Below, piece by piece: positions 17,345 to 25,641 of a DNA stretch of 64,000 nt. Position numbers and translations under genes: made by a program. Source of the stretch: Candidatus Merdivicinus intestinigallinarum (GTDB taxonomy: Bacteria; Bacillota; Clostridia; Oscillospirales; Ruminococcaceae); NCBI GenBank assembly GCA_018713335.1, contig DVOW01000025.1, positions 163,486-227,485 on the forward strand. Direction: 5' to 3'. The notes under the pieces were generated by a model that did not search any database, was not told the DNA's origin, and saw only the letters and a list, made by a program, of their open reading frames with translations. Position 1 is the stretch's first letter. Every line of letters begins with the position of its first letter.

Positions 17345-18211
17345 ATGAAACACATTTGGAAGAAGTGCGCGGCCTTCCTGGCGCTGGCGGCGGCCTGCGT
17401 CAGCCTGGCGGCCCCGGTTTCGGCAGCGGAGGGCTGGCTGAGGGACGGGGCTTCCTGGCGGTATCAGGGATCGGGCGGCGAGTACGCTGCGGGACAGTGG
17501 AAGCTGGTTCACGACCACTGGTATTATTTTGACGGGGACGGGCGTATGGCCACCGGCTGGCGGCTGGTGGACGGCCGCTGGCGGTATTTCAACCCGGAAG
17601 AAGGGGAAGCCCTGCCCCAGGGGGCCATGGTGACCGGACCTCTTCAGCTGGAGGATGGGCTCTATTACTTTGACGAGTGGGGCGGCATGCGCACCGAGGA
17701 GCTGGTTTTGGGGGCAGAGGCCTACGGCTTCGACGAAAACGGCCGGTTCTCCTATCTGCGTCCCGCCGACCTGAAAAACCTGTCCTTTACCCACCCCGAC
17801 GGCTGGGTGTCCCTTTGGGCCGGGGACCTGCTGATGATGCTCCCCAATGAAGAAGGGATGCAGGGGGCCAATATCCTGGCCGCCTATCTTCCCGTCCAGG
17901 GCGGGGACGCTTCTTTGGACCGGGACAGCCTGGAAGCGAGTCTGGAGGCCCTCTTTTCCTTCCTTGATTATGGGGAAACGGCGGTTTCCGTATCTACGGT
18001 ATCATCGGTACAGGGGACCCGGGCGGAGGACGCTTTGGAGGTTACCGTCCGGACAGCGCTGCCGGACCAGCCGGAAATCACCAGCACCCTTTGGCTCCTT
18101 TCCTTTGACGAGGGCTGGGCGGAGATTTGCTACACCGCTTCTGCGGAGGCCTTCCCGCTTTATTATGAAGACGCCCTGTCTGTGGCCAGATCTTTGGAGA
18201 TTCTTCCTTAA
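17345..18211 (+). CDS. Secreted cell-wall-binding repeat protein with C-terminal domain
   Basis: This 288-residue protein has a signal peptide MKHIWKKCAAFLALAAAC... ending about APVSAA. Next come four or five Trp/Tyr/Gly wall-binding repeats (for example WRYQGSGGEY, HWYYFDGDGRMATGW, RWRYFNPEEG, LYYFDEWGGM). A C-terminal domain of about 140 residues starts at LSFTHPDGWVSLWAGD; it resembles small secreted domains that may bind or sense, but I cannot name it. The ATG at 17345 has AGAAGGAGGGG upstream. It is a single-gene unit with its own promoter and terminator. Confidence 0.8.
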   Translation: MKHIWKKCAAFLALAAACVSLAAPVSAAEGWLRDGASWRYQGSGGEYAAGQWKLVHDHWYYFDGDGRMATGWRLVDGRWRYFNPEEGEALPQGAMVTGPLQLEDGLYYFDEWGGMRTEELVLGAEAYGFDENGRFSYLRPADLKNLSFTHPDGWVSLWAGDLLMMLPNEEGMQGANILAAYLPVQGGDASLDRDSLEASLEALFSFLDYGETAVSVSTVSSVQGTRAEDALEVTVRTALPDQPEITSTLWLLSFDEGWAEICYTASAEAFPLYYEDALSVARSLEILP

Positions 18212-18215
18212 AACA

Positions 18216-18252
18216 AACACGCAGTTTCATAGAACTGCGTGTTAATTTTTTT
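18216..18252 (+). terminator. Rho-independent terminator
   Basis: Perfect 11-base arms AACACGCAGTT / AACTGCGTGTT with a six-base loop, then AATTTTTTTAT. Confidence 0.9.
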
Positions 18253-18337
18253 ATATTTTGTTAAAACTGCACATGAGCGCCCCGGAAAGTTTTACGCTGA
18301 AAAGGCCGGAAAATGCAGAGAATCCCTTTTTTCGTCC

Positions 18338-18366
18338 TTGTACTTCATGGCTATTTATGATATAAT
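18338..18366 (+). promoter_or_regulatory. Promoter of the EF-G-like gene
   Basis: TTGTAC (18338-18343), a 17-base spacer and TATAAT (18361-18366). The leader is about 115 bases. Confidence 0.7.
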
Positions 18367-18484
18367 ACAAATATCGAAAATGGGTTTTTTATATACAATG
18401 TATAATGGCCCTTGCGAGCATGACAGCAGGAAATTTGATTTCAATTCTGCAAGCATGGAATTTTAGTACAAGGAGCGATAGGAC

Positions 18485-20551
18485 ATGAGACAGTATGAGG
18501 CAAATGATATCCGGAATGTAGCGGTTGCCGGTCACGGCAGCAGCGGAAAGACCAGCCTGGTTGAAGCACTTCTTTACCGCACCGGCGCCACCGACCGCTT
18601 GGGGAAAATCGCCGACGGGAATACCGTTTCCGACTATGACCCGGAAGAGATCAAGCGGAAGGCTTCGCTGAACCTCTCCATCGTTCCGGTGGAATATAAC
18701 AACGTGAAGATCAACTTTTTGGACGCCCCCGGGCTTTTTGATTTCGCCCTGGGCCAGGCGGAAGCAATCCGCGCGGCAGGCAGCGTCCTCATCGTGGTTT
18801 CCGGAAAATCCGGCGTCACGGTTGGGGCGAAAAAAGCCTATAAGGCGGCGGTCAAGGCCGGTAAGCCCCGGGCCTTCTTCGTCAGCAAAATGGACAGCGA
18901 CCACGCGGATTTCTATAAAGTCCTGGAACAGCTGAAAACCGAGTTCGGCCCTTCCGTCTGCCCCCTGGTGGTGCCTTATGTGGAGGACCACAAGGTAAAA
19001 TGCTATATCGACCTCATCGGCATGAAGGCTTATTCCTATGAAAGCGGCCACCGTGCGGAAATCGTCATGCCCGACCTGGGCCACCGGGAAGAGGGCCTGA
19101 TCAACGCCATTTCCGAGGCCGTCGCCGAGACCGACGAGGAACTCATGGACAAATATTTCTCCGGCGAGCAGTTCACCATGCTGGAAATGATCCGGGGCAT
19201 CCATAAGGGCGTCCGGGACGGCTCCATCACCCCTGTGTTCTGCGGCTCCGCCGTCAACCTGGAAGGCCTGAGCCTTTTGGGCGGCGCCATCGTTTCCATG
19301 TTCCCCTCCGCTGCCGAGGAAACCCCGGAAGAAGGGGAAATGGACGGCGATGTGGCGGAGATCCCCTGCAATGCGGAAGACCCTGCGGTGGTCTATGTGT
19401 TCAAAACCATCGCCGACCCCTTTGTGGGCAAACTGTCTTATGTAAAGGTTGTGGCGGGCAAGCTCACCGCCGATACGGAGCTGGTCAACATGACCACCGG
19501 GCAGCCAGAAAAGCTGGGCAAGCTCTTGTATGTCCGGGGCAAAAAGCAGGAAGAAGCGAAGGAGGTGCTGGCCGGCGATATCTGTGCCGTCAGCAAGCTG
19601 GCCGCCAACACCTGCGACACCCTCTGCGCCCCCAGCCGGAAGGTGGAGCTGGCCAAGACGGAGTTCCCGGCCCCCTGCTACTCCATGGCTGTGAAGCCTG
19701 TGGGGAAAGGGGACGAGGGCAAGATCTCCCAGGGCATGTCCCGCCTGCTGGAAGAAGACCCCACTCTGTCCTTCGTTTTGAATACGGAAACCAAAGAACA
19801 GGTCCTCAGCGGCCTGGGCGAGCAGCACCTGGATGTCACCATCGCCAAGCTCAAAAATAAATTCGGCGTGGATGTGAAGCTGGAGAAGCCCACAGTGGCC
19901 TACCGAGAAACCATCCGCAAGAAGGTCAAGGTCCAGGGCAAGCATAAAAAGCAAAGCGGCGGCCACGGCCAGTACGGCGATGTGTGGATCGAGTTCGAAC
20001 CCTGCGACAGCGAGGAGCTGGTCTTTGCGGAGAACGTGTTCGGCGGCGCGGTGCCCCGGAACTTCTTCCCGGCAGTGGAAAAGGGCCTCCAGGACTGCGT
20101 CAAGAAGGGCGTCCTGGCCGGATATCCGGTGGTGGGCCTGAAAGCGACCCTGGTGGACGGCTCCTACCACCCCGTCGACTCCTCGGAAATGGCCTTCAAA
20201 ACAGCCGCCAGCCTGGCTTACAAGGCTGGCTTACAGGAGGCTTCCCCCATTATTTTGGAACCCATCGGCTCTTTGAAGGTACAGGTGCCCGACGACACCA
20301 CCGGCGACATGATGGGCGAGCTGAACAAGCGCCGCGGCCGGGTCTTGGGCATGAACTCCATTGGGGAAGGCATGACCGAGATCGAAGCCGAGGCCCCCAT
20401 GAGCGAAATGCAGGATTTCGCCACCCTGGTGCGTCAGATGACCCAGGGCAGCGGCAGCTTTACATTGGAATTTTCCCGTTACGACCCCCTGCCCTCCAAT
20501 CTGGAAGCCGCAGTCATCGCCAATTCCAAGCGGCTGACTTCGGAAGCATAA
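18485..20551 (+). CDS. Elongation factor G paralogue (EF-G2-like translational GTPase)
   Basis: This 688-residue protein has all EF-G domains I-V. The G1 motif GHGSSGKT is at residues 16-23. The G3 motif reads DAPGLFDF (residues 80-87) instead of DTPGHVDF, so Leu84 replaces the catalytic His. The G4 motif is SKMD instead of NKMD. These changes match the EF-G2 group of accessory EF-Gs (Thermus EF-G-2 has DTPGYGDF and TKLD), not the housekeeping factor, and predict slower or altered GTP hydrolysis. Possible roles are translocation under stress or ribosome rescue. It has its own promoter and no ribosomal-protein neighbours. Confidence 0.88.
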   Translation: MRQYEANDIRNVAVAGHGSSGKTSLVEALLYRTGATDRLGKIADGNTVSDYDPEEIKRKASLNLSIVPVEYNNVKINFLDAPGLFDFALGQAEAIRAAGSVLIVVSGKSGVTVGAKKAYKAAVKAGKPRAFFVSKMDSDHADFYKVLEQLKTEFGPSVCPLVVPYVEDHKVKCYIDLIGMKAYSYESGHRAEIVMPDLGHREEGLINAISEAVAETDEELMDKYFSGEQFTMLEMIRGIHKGVRDGSITPVFCGSAVNLEGLSLLGGAIVSMFPSAAEETPEEGEMDGDVAEIPCNAEDPAVVYVFKTIADPFVGKLSYVKVVAGKLTADTELVNMTTGQPEKLGKLLYVRGKKQEEAKEVLAGDICAVSKLAANTCDTLCAPSRKVELAKTEFPAPCYSMAVKPVGKGDEGKISQGMSRLLEEDPTLSFVLNTETKEQVLSGLGEQHLDVTIAKLKNKFGVDVKLEKPTVAYRETIRKKVKVQGKHKKQSGGHGQYGDVWIEFEPCDSEELVFAENVFGGAVPRNFFPAVEKGLQDCVKKGVLAGYPVVGLKATLVDGSYHPVDSSEMAFKTAASLAYKAGLQEASPIILEPIGSLKVQVPDDTTGDMMGELNKRRGRVLGMNSIGEGMTEIEAEAPMSEMQDFATLVRQMTQGSGSFTLEFSRYDPLPSNLEAAVIANSKRLTSEA

Positions 20552-20607
20552 TGATGTGATAACCTCATCCTGTGCGGCATATCCATAAAATGGAGGTGCT
20601 GTACGGG

Positions 20608-21063
20608 ATGAAGGTCTTGCATAATTTATGCAGGAGAGGGTGGATCTGCCTTCTCTGCGGCGTGACGGCGCTGGCCCTTGCGCTCCTGGTACTGCCGGGG
20701 GCCGGGCAGAAAACAGACTGGGGGAGAAATACGGCGGAGCAGACCGCTTTTCTGGAAAGCTTCGGCTGGGAAGTCGGCCCGGAGCCTTTGGAAACCAGGA
20801 CGATCCAGATCCCCGAGGAGTTCGGCGAAGTATACAGCCGGTATAATGAAATCCAGTTGGAACAGGGAAAAGATTTGCGTCCTTACGCAGGGAAGAAGGT
20901 GGAGCATTATCAGTATCAGGTTATGAATTATCCAAATTTTTCGGAAACAATTCGTGCAAATTTATTGGTTTATGAGGGGGAAATCATTGGCGGGGACATC
21001 AGTTCCCTGGCATTGGACGGGTTTATGCATGGATTTTCAAAGGAAACCAATGAAAATCACTAA
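20608..21063 (+). CDS. DUF4830-domain membrane-anchored protein
   Basis: This 151-residue protein has one N-terminal hydrophobic segment (about residues 12-30, LLCGVTALALALLVL), then a domain with the pattern FLESFGWEVGPEP, IPEEFGEVYSRYNEIQ and IIGGDISSLALDGFMHGF. I recognise this as DUF4830, common in gut Clostridia and of unknown role. The ATG at 20608 is preferred over 20572 because GGAGGTG lies ten bases ahead. It follows the EF-G-like gene closely and may be read through from it. Confidence 0.75.
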   Translation: MKVLHNLCRRGWICLLCGVTALALALLVLPGAGQKTDWGRNTAEQTAFLESFGWEVGPEPLETRTIQIPEEFGEVYSRYNEIQLEQGKDLRPYAGKKVEHYQYQVMNYPNFSETIRANLLVYEGEIIGGDISSLALDGFMHGFSKETNENH

Positions 21064-21253
21064 AACCGGAAGATATACCCAAAAAATCGAGAAAATATTT
21101 GAAAAAATCCCAGAAAATACGGAATTTTGTCGGTTAGCAATATACACAAATCGTTTTTTAAAAGTTTGGGTAATCCATGGCTAGGCAGAATGGGAAAAAT
21201 TTGATATAGTATTATCAAGGCAACTTACAGCAGAAAAATTAGGAGGTTACTTT

Positions 21254-22375
21254 ATGGCAAGCTTAACTTTAAAAGGCATTTATAAAAAATACGCCGGCGG
21301 CGTAACCGCAGTATCCGATTTCAACCTGGACATTGAGGACAAAGAGTTCATCATTCTGGTTGGTCCTTCCGGCTGCGGTAAATCCACCACCCTGCGTATG
21401 ATCGCCGGTCTGGAAGAGATTTCCGAAGGCGAACTGTACATCGGCGACAAACTGGTCAACGACGTTGCCCCTAAGGACCGCGACATCGCAATGGTGTTCC
21501 AGAACTACGCTCTGTATCCTCATATGACCGTTTTCGAGAACATGGCGTTCGGCCTGAAACTCCGCAAGACCCCGAAGGATGAAATCAAACGCCGCGTTGA
21601 GGAAGCTGCCCGCATCCTGGACATCACCCACCTGCTTGACCGTAAACCCAAGGCTCTGTCCGGTGGTCAGCGTCAGCGTGTTGCTCTGGGCCGTGCTATC
21701 GTCCGTGAGCCTCAGGTATTCCTCCTTGACGAACCGCTGTCCAACCTGGACGCGAAGCTCCGTGCTCAGATGAGAACCGAGCTGTCCAAACTGCACCTGA
21801 AACTGGGCACCACCTTCATTTACGTAACCCACGACCAGACCGAGGCTATGACCATGGGTACCCGCATCGTGGTTATGAAGGACGGCTTCATCCAGCAGGT
21901 CGATACTCCTCAGAACCTGTACACCAAGCCCTGCAATATGTTCGTTGCCGGCTTCATCGGCTCTCCCCAGATGAACTTCATCGACGCTACCCTGGCTGAA
22001 AAAGACGGCCGTTTCGCGATCCAGTTCGGCGATGAGACCCATAAATACGAAGTGGTCGTTCCCGAAAGCAAGAAGAACGATCTGCTCAAAGAGTATGTCG
22101 GCAAGGAAGTTGTCCTGGGCGTCCGTCCTGAAAACCTGAAGGACGAGGAAGTTATCATCAACTCCGCTTCTACCGGCCTGATCGACTGCGACGTAGAAGT
22201 TACCGAGCTGATGGGTGCAGAAACCTACCTGTACCTGAACTGCGCCGGCGTCAACCTGACCGCCCGCGTTTCTCCCCGCAACACTGCCCGTGCCGGCGAT
22301 GTCATCAAGATGGCGATCGACGTCAACAACATCCACCTGTTCGACAAAGAAACCGAGAAAGTAATCCTCAACTAA
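21254..22375 (+). CDS. msmX: Sugar ABC transporter ATP-binding protein (MsmX/UgpC type)
   Basis: This 373-residue protein is the general ATPase that energises carbohydrate ABC importers. It has Walker A GPSGCGKST, Q-loop VFQNYALYPHMTVFENM, signature LSGGQRQR, Walker B FLLDEPLSNLDAKLR, switch THDQTEAMTM and a C-terminal OB-fold (TOBE) domain from about 240. There is no permease nearby, as is usual for shared MsmX proteins. Codon choice differs from neighbours, with more CGT, GCT and GTT and fewer CGG, which suggests high expression. AGGAGG lies eight bases upstream of the ATG. A strong terminator follows. Confidence 0.92.
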   Translation: MASLTLKGIYKKYAGGVTAVSDFNLDIEDKEFIILVGPSGCGKSTTLRMIAGLEEISEGELYIGDKLVNDVAPKDRDIAMVFQNYALYPHMTVFENMAFGLKLRKTPKDEIKRRVEEAARILDITHLLDRKPKALSGGQRQRVALGRAIVREPQVFLLDEPLSNLDAKLRAQMRTELSKLHLKLGTTFIYVTHDQTEAMTMGTRIVVMKDGFIQQVDTPQNLYTKPCNMFVAGFIGSPQMNFIDATLAEKDGRFAIQFGDETHKYEVVVPESKKNDLLKEYVGKEVVLGVRPENLKDEEVIINSASTGLIDCDVEVTELMGAETYLYLNCAGVNLTARVSPRNTARAGDVIKMAIDVNNIHLFDKETEKVILN

Positions 22376-22406
22376 GCATACATAAGAACCTCTAACTCTC
22401 TAAATA

Positions 22407-22439
22407 AAAGGCCCCTGTGATTTTGCGCAGGGGCCTTTT
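22407..22439 (+). terminator. Terminator of the MsmX-type gene
   Basis: Twelve-base arms AAAAGGCCCCTG / CAGGGGCCTTTT with a ten-base loop and a T-rich end. Confidence 0.9.
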
Positions 22440-22567
22440 GTTCCCCATTTCATGGGGTATATATTTTTCGTCAGCTTGGGCGCGTGTTCGTTCAAGCGTT
22501 TTTGTGCCGTTTTCTGAACCTCCTCCGGCGGAGGAAAGGCAGGGAACGGAAGAAAAGGAGGAAGAAA

Positions 22568-23542
22568 ATGATTACCGTGCAGCACATCACCAAAACCTTC
22601 CGGGTGGCCCGGAGGAATGCCGGCTTGAAAGAGGCAGTAAAAGCTCTCTGGAAGCGGGAGTACGACACCATCCACGCCCTGAACGACATCTCGTTTACCA
22701 TAGGGGACGGGGAGATGGTAGGGTACATCGGCCCCAACGGCGCCGGGAAAAGCAGCACCATCAAGGTGTTGTCCGGCATATTGACCCCGGACACAGGCCA
22801 GTGCGACATCAACGGCCGTTGTCCCTGGAAGGACCGCAGCAGCCATGTCCAGGACATCGGCGTGGTATTCGGCCAGCGATCCCAGCTTTGGTGGGATGTG
22901 CCGGTGATCGATTCCTTTGAACTGCTGCGGGACATTTACCGGGTGCCGCAAAATGAGTACAAGCGGAATTTTGACGAGCTGGTGGAACTTTTGAACCTGT
23001 CCCAAATCGTCAAGACCCCCACCCGGCAGCTTTCTTTGGGCCAGCGGATGCGCTGCGAAATAGCAGCCTCTCTGCTCCACAGCCCCAAAATCCTCTTTTT
23101 GGACGAGCCCACCATCGGCCTGGACGCGGTTTCCAAGCTGGCGGTCCGGAGCTTTATTAAGGAATTGAACCAGCGCCGGGGCACTACCGTAATTTTGACT
23201 ACCCACGATATGCAGGATATCGAAGCCCTGGCCTCCCGGGTCATTTTGATCGGAAAAGGGAGGATTTTGCTGGACGGAGCCCTTGAGAACCTGAAAAAGC
23301 AATTTTCCGGTGGGAAGATCCTCCGCATCGAGTACCAGGGGGATACCCCGGAATTGCCAAATGGCCTTTCCTGGCAGGAAAAAGGGGAGAACCACGGGGT
23401 TTTGCTCCTTGCCCCGGAATTGCTTTCTGTGTCGGAGGCCATTTCCAGCCTGTCAGCCCAGGTGGAGCTGCGGGACGTTTCGGTGGAGGATACCCCCATC
23501 GACGAGATTGTCGCCAACCTCTACCGGGAATACCGGATCTAG
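22568..23542 (+). CDS. ABC-2 type exporter, ATP-binding subunit (viologen-exporter-like)
   Basis: This 324-residue ATPase has Walker A GPNGAGKSS, signature LSLGQRMR, Walker B ILFLDEPTIGLD and switch THDMQDIE. The N-terminal stretch FRVARRNAGLKEAVKALW and the segment VFGQRSQLWWDVPV are typical of the COG4586 group, which works with two dissimilar permeases and includes a viologen exporter in Streptomyces. The frame extends upstream, but the ATG at 22568 has AAGGAGGAAG. Two permease genes follow. The natural substrate is unknown. Confidence 0.85.
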   Translation: MITVQHITKTFRVARRNAGLKEAVKALWKREYDTIHALNDISFTIGDGEMVGYIGPNGAGKSSTIKVLSGILTPDTGQCDINGRCPWKDRSSHVQDIGVVFGQRSQLWWDVPVIDSFELLRDIYRVPQNEYKRNFDELVELLNLSQIVKTPTRQLSLGQRMRCEIAASLLHSPKILFLDEPTIGLDAVSKLAVRSFIKELNQRRGTTVILTTHDMQDIEALASRVILIGKGRILLDGALENLKKQFSGGKILRIEYQGDTPELPNGLSWQEKGENHGVLLLAPELLSVSEAISSLSAQVELRDVSVEDTPIDEIVANLYREYRI

Positions 23543-23554
23543 GGGGTGGTTCAT

Positions 23555-24367
23555 TTGAATTTTGCCGCAAAATATGTTTCGATTTTCCGCATCCGGTTTG
23601 TCAACGGTTTGCAGTACCGGCTGGCGGCGCTGGCGGGGATTTCCACCCAGTTTTTCTGGGGCTTTATGGAAATCCTACTGTACCGGGCCTTTTACAGAGC
23701 AGACCCAACCGCTTTCCCAATGGAATTTTCAGCGCTGGTATCCTACATCTGGCTCCAGCAGGCTTTCCTCACCCTTTATCAGAGCTGGTTTTTTGAAAAC
23801 GAGATTTTTGACGCCATTACCGGGGGGAGTGTCGCCTACGAGCTTTGCCGCCCCATGAACCTTTACATTTTCTGGTTTACCCGCAGCGTGGCCAACCGGG
23901 TGGCAAAAGCGGCTCTGCGGTGCCTGCCGGTGTTGGTTGTCGCTTTTTTGCTGCCGGAACCCTTTGGCATGAGCTTGCCGGTGAGTCTGCCGGTTTTTAT
24001 CCTGTTTCTGGTTACCATGTTCCTGGCGCTTTTGCTGGCGGTTTCCATGACCATGATTATATACGGATTGACCTTTTACACCATGTCGCCGCTGGGCTTG
24101 CGGACTGTTTTTTCCTCTCTGGCGGAATTTTGCTCCGGCGCCCTGGTTCCCCTGCCGTTTTTGCCGGATGGAGTGCGGAAGGTGCTGGAAGTCCTGCCCT
24201 TTGCCTCGGTGCAAAACCTGCCCTTCCGGATTTACAGCGGCGACATTGCCGGGATGGAGATTTTCTGGGGAGTCGCGCTGCAAGTTTTTTGGACGGCGGG
24301 CTTAATTGCCCTTGGCGCGCTGATTTTCCGGAATGCCTTAAAACGGGCGGTTGTGCAGGGAGGTTGA
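23555..24367 (+). CDS. ABC-2 type exporter, permease 1
   Basis: This 270-residue protein has six predicted membrane segments, starting MNFAAKYVSIFRIRFVNGLQYR. This is the ABC-2 membrane family (COG4587/DUF990-like) that partners COG4586 ATPases. A GTG at 23546 is in frame, but AGGGGGTGG overlaps it, so the TTG at 23555 with proper spacing is chosen. It follows the ATPase gene by 12 bases. Its end (GTGCAGGGAGGTTGAGGA) is nearly repeated 136 bases later, before the next permease. Confidence 0.8.
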   Translation: MNFAAKYVSIFRIRFVNGLQYRLAALAGISTQFFWGFMEILLYRAFYRADPTAFPMEFSALVSYIWLQQAFLTLYQSWFFENEIFDAITGGSVAYELCRPMNLYIFWFTRSVANRVAKAALRCLPVLVVAFLLPEPFGMSLPVSLPVFILFLVTMFLALLLAVSMTMIIYGLTFYTMSPLGLRTVFSSLAEFCSGALVPLPFLPDGVRKVLEVLPFASVQNLPFRIYSGDIAGMEIFWGVALQVFWTAGLIALGALIFRNALKRAVVQGG

Positions 24368-24387
24368 GGACATGAGATTTCAAGACA

Positions 24388-24490
24388 AGATGCGGGGGAC
24401 CTCTTTTAGGGGCGCAACTGGTTTGCGCCAGCCAAAGCCTGACGCGGAACTCTGCGGCCGCGGCGTCATTCCCTCCAGGCGCGGCCTGGT
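24388..24490 (+). repeat. Dispersed repeat, group IIa, between the permease genes
   Basis: The core GGGGCGCAACTGGTTTGCGCC matches, in inverted orientation, the stretch near 25345-25375 (TGGCGCAAACAAGTTGCGCC); homology continues through CCGCGGCGTC. The element separates the two permease genes. An imperfect copy of the ribosome-site sequence lies on each side (24353-24375 and 24490-24511). A 43-codon frame runs across it from 24372, but it looks like a by-product of the repeat. Confidence 0.65.
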
Positions 24491-24507
24491 GCAAGGAGGT
24501 TGAGAAG

Positions 24508-25284
24508 ATGAAACTTTACGGACGTTATTTTTCCATCCATCTGCGGAGCGCCATGCAGTACCCGGCCTCCTTCTGGATGACCTTTTTCGGCCAGTTTTTG
24601 ACGGCGTTTTCCGCCTTCCTCAGCATTTATTTCCTGTTTGACCGGTTCCACGCTGTGGAGGGGTTCACCTACCAGGAGGTGCTTCTCTGTTTCGCCTCGG
24701 TGATGCTGTCCTTTTCTTTTTGCGAGTGCTTTTTCCGGGGGTTTGACCGGTTCCCGTCTTTGCTGGGCAACGGCCAGTTCGACCGGATCCTCATCCGGCC
24801 CCGGAGCACCATTTTCCAGGTTTTGTGCGCTCAGATGGACTTTTCCCGGCTGGGGAAATTTCTCCAGGCGGTGCTGGTGTTCTGCTACGCCATCCCAGCC
24901 TCCGGAGTGGAATGGACCTGGCCCCGGGTGCTGACCCTCTGCGGGATGCTTCTGGGGGGTGTGGCGATTTTCGCGGGGCTGTTCCTTTTTTACGCCGGGG
25001 CCAGCTTCTTTACCATTGAGGGTCTGGAAGTGCTGAACATTTTCATTTACGGCGGCCGGGAGTTCGGCTCCTATCCGGCAGTGATCTACGGTAAAGCGAT
25101 CCTCAAATTCTGGACCTTTGTGATCCCCATGGCCATGATCCAGTATTATCCTCTGCTGTTTCTGCTGGGCCGGACGGACAGTGTCTGGAACGCTCTTTCT
25201 CCCCTGGCGACCCTGCTGTTTTTGGTTCCGGCCTACCTTTTCTGGCGGTTCGGCCTGCGGCATTACCGTTCCACCGGCTCCTAG
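24508..25284 (+). CDS. ABC-2 type exporter, permease 2
   Basis: This 258-residue protein has six membrane segments and starts MKLYGRYFSIHLRSAMQYPA, the pattern of the second permease class (COG3694) of these exporters. The ATG at 24508 has CAAGGAGGTTGAGAAG in front. Unlike the tight spacing between the first two genes, it is set off by a 140-base repeat-bearing gap. A related repeat in the opposite orientation begins at its stop codon. Confidence 0.8.
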   Translation: MKLYGRYFSIHLRSAMQYPASFWMTFFGQFLTAFSAFLSIYFLFDRFHAVEGFTYQEVLLCFASVMLSFSFCECFFRGFDRFPSLLGNGQFDRILIRPRSTIFQVLCAQMDFSRLGKFLQAVLVFCYAIPASGVEWTWPRVLTLCGMLLGGVAIFAGLFLFYAGASFFTIEGLEVLNIFIYGGREFGSYPAVIYGKAILKFWTFVIPMAMIQYYPLLFLLGRTDSVWNALSPLATLLFLVPAYLFWRFGLRHYRSTGS

Positions 25285-25385
25285 CGGCGAGCCGCCGCTG
25301 GCAAGACGCCGCGGTTGTTGTACCTCGCGAGACGCTTCGGCTGGCGCAAACAAGTTGCGCCTCTGGCAGAAGTCCCCCGATTATT
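25284..25385 (-). repeat. Dispersed repeat, group IIa, inverted copy
   Basis: This is the inverted counterpart of 24388-24490. Read on the minus strand, it shares GGGGGAC-TCT, the GGCGCAACT-GTTTGCGCCAGCC core and CCGCGGCGTC. The two copies flank the permease 2 gene as inverted repeats. It opens with a GCGGCGAGCCGCCGC palindrome, also found at 36954. Confidence 0.65.
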
Positions 25386-25398
25386 TAAATTGATTGGC

Positions 25399-25435
25399 GA
25401 GCCGCCGGTTGTAGGGGCGGGCATTGCCCGCCCGC
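25399..25435 (+). repeat. TTGTAGGGG palindromic repeat (group III)
   Basis: GAGCCGCCGG is followed by TTGTAGGGGCGGGCATTGCC and CGCCCG. The hairpin GGGCGGG-CATTG-CCCGCCC is the core. About ten relatives occur in this window. Confidence 0.75.
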
Positions 25436-25510
25436 CTAATTTCCGCGAGGTTTTATGAACCCGGGCGAACACAGTTCACCCCTACAACACCAACGTTACA
25501 GACAGACATT

Positions 25511-25610
25511 ATTTCGGGGAACCTGTACCGAAAACGGCGGTCCATCCCGCCGTTCAGAAACCCGGCGCGGGACACAACGCCGCGGCGAATTGCGCCCGGC
25601 GGTTCGCCGG
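25511..25610 (+). repeat. Dispersed repeat, group IIb
   Basis: This 100-base block starts TTTCGGGGAACCTGT and ends GGCGGTTCGCCGG. It is closely matched at 37104-37204, with only scattered substitutions. It forms the leader region just before the nucleotidyltransferase gene. No protein is evident. Confidence 0.75.
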
Positions 25611-25641
25611 CCCCACGATTTCTCAAAATAAGGAGGATGAA

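Noticed and set aside
18389..20170. Minus-strand open frame (593 codons) opposite the EF-G-like gene
   Set aside because: Antisense shadow of a clear translational GTPase gene.
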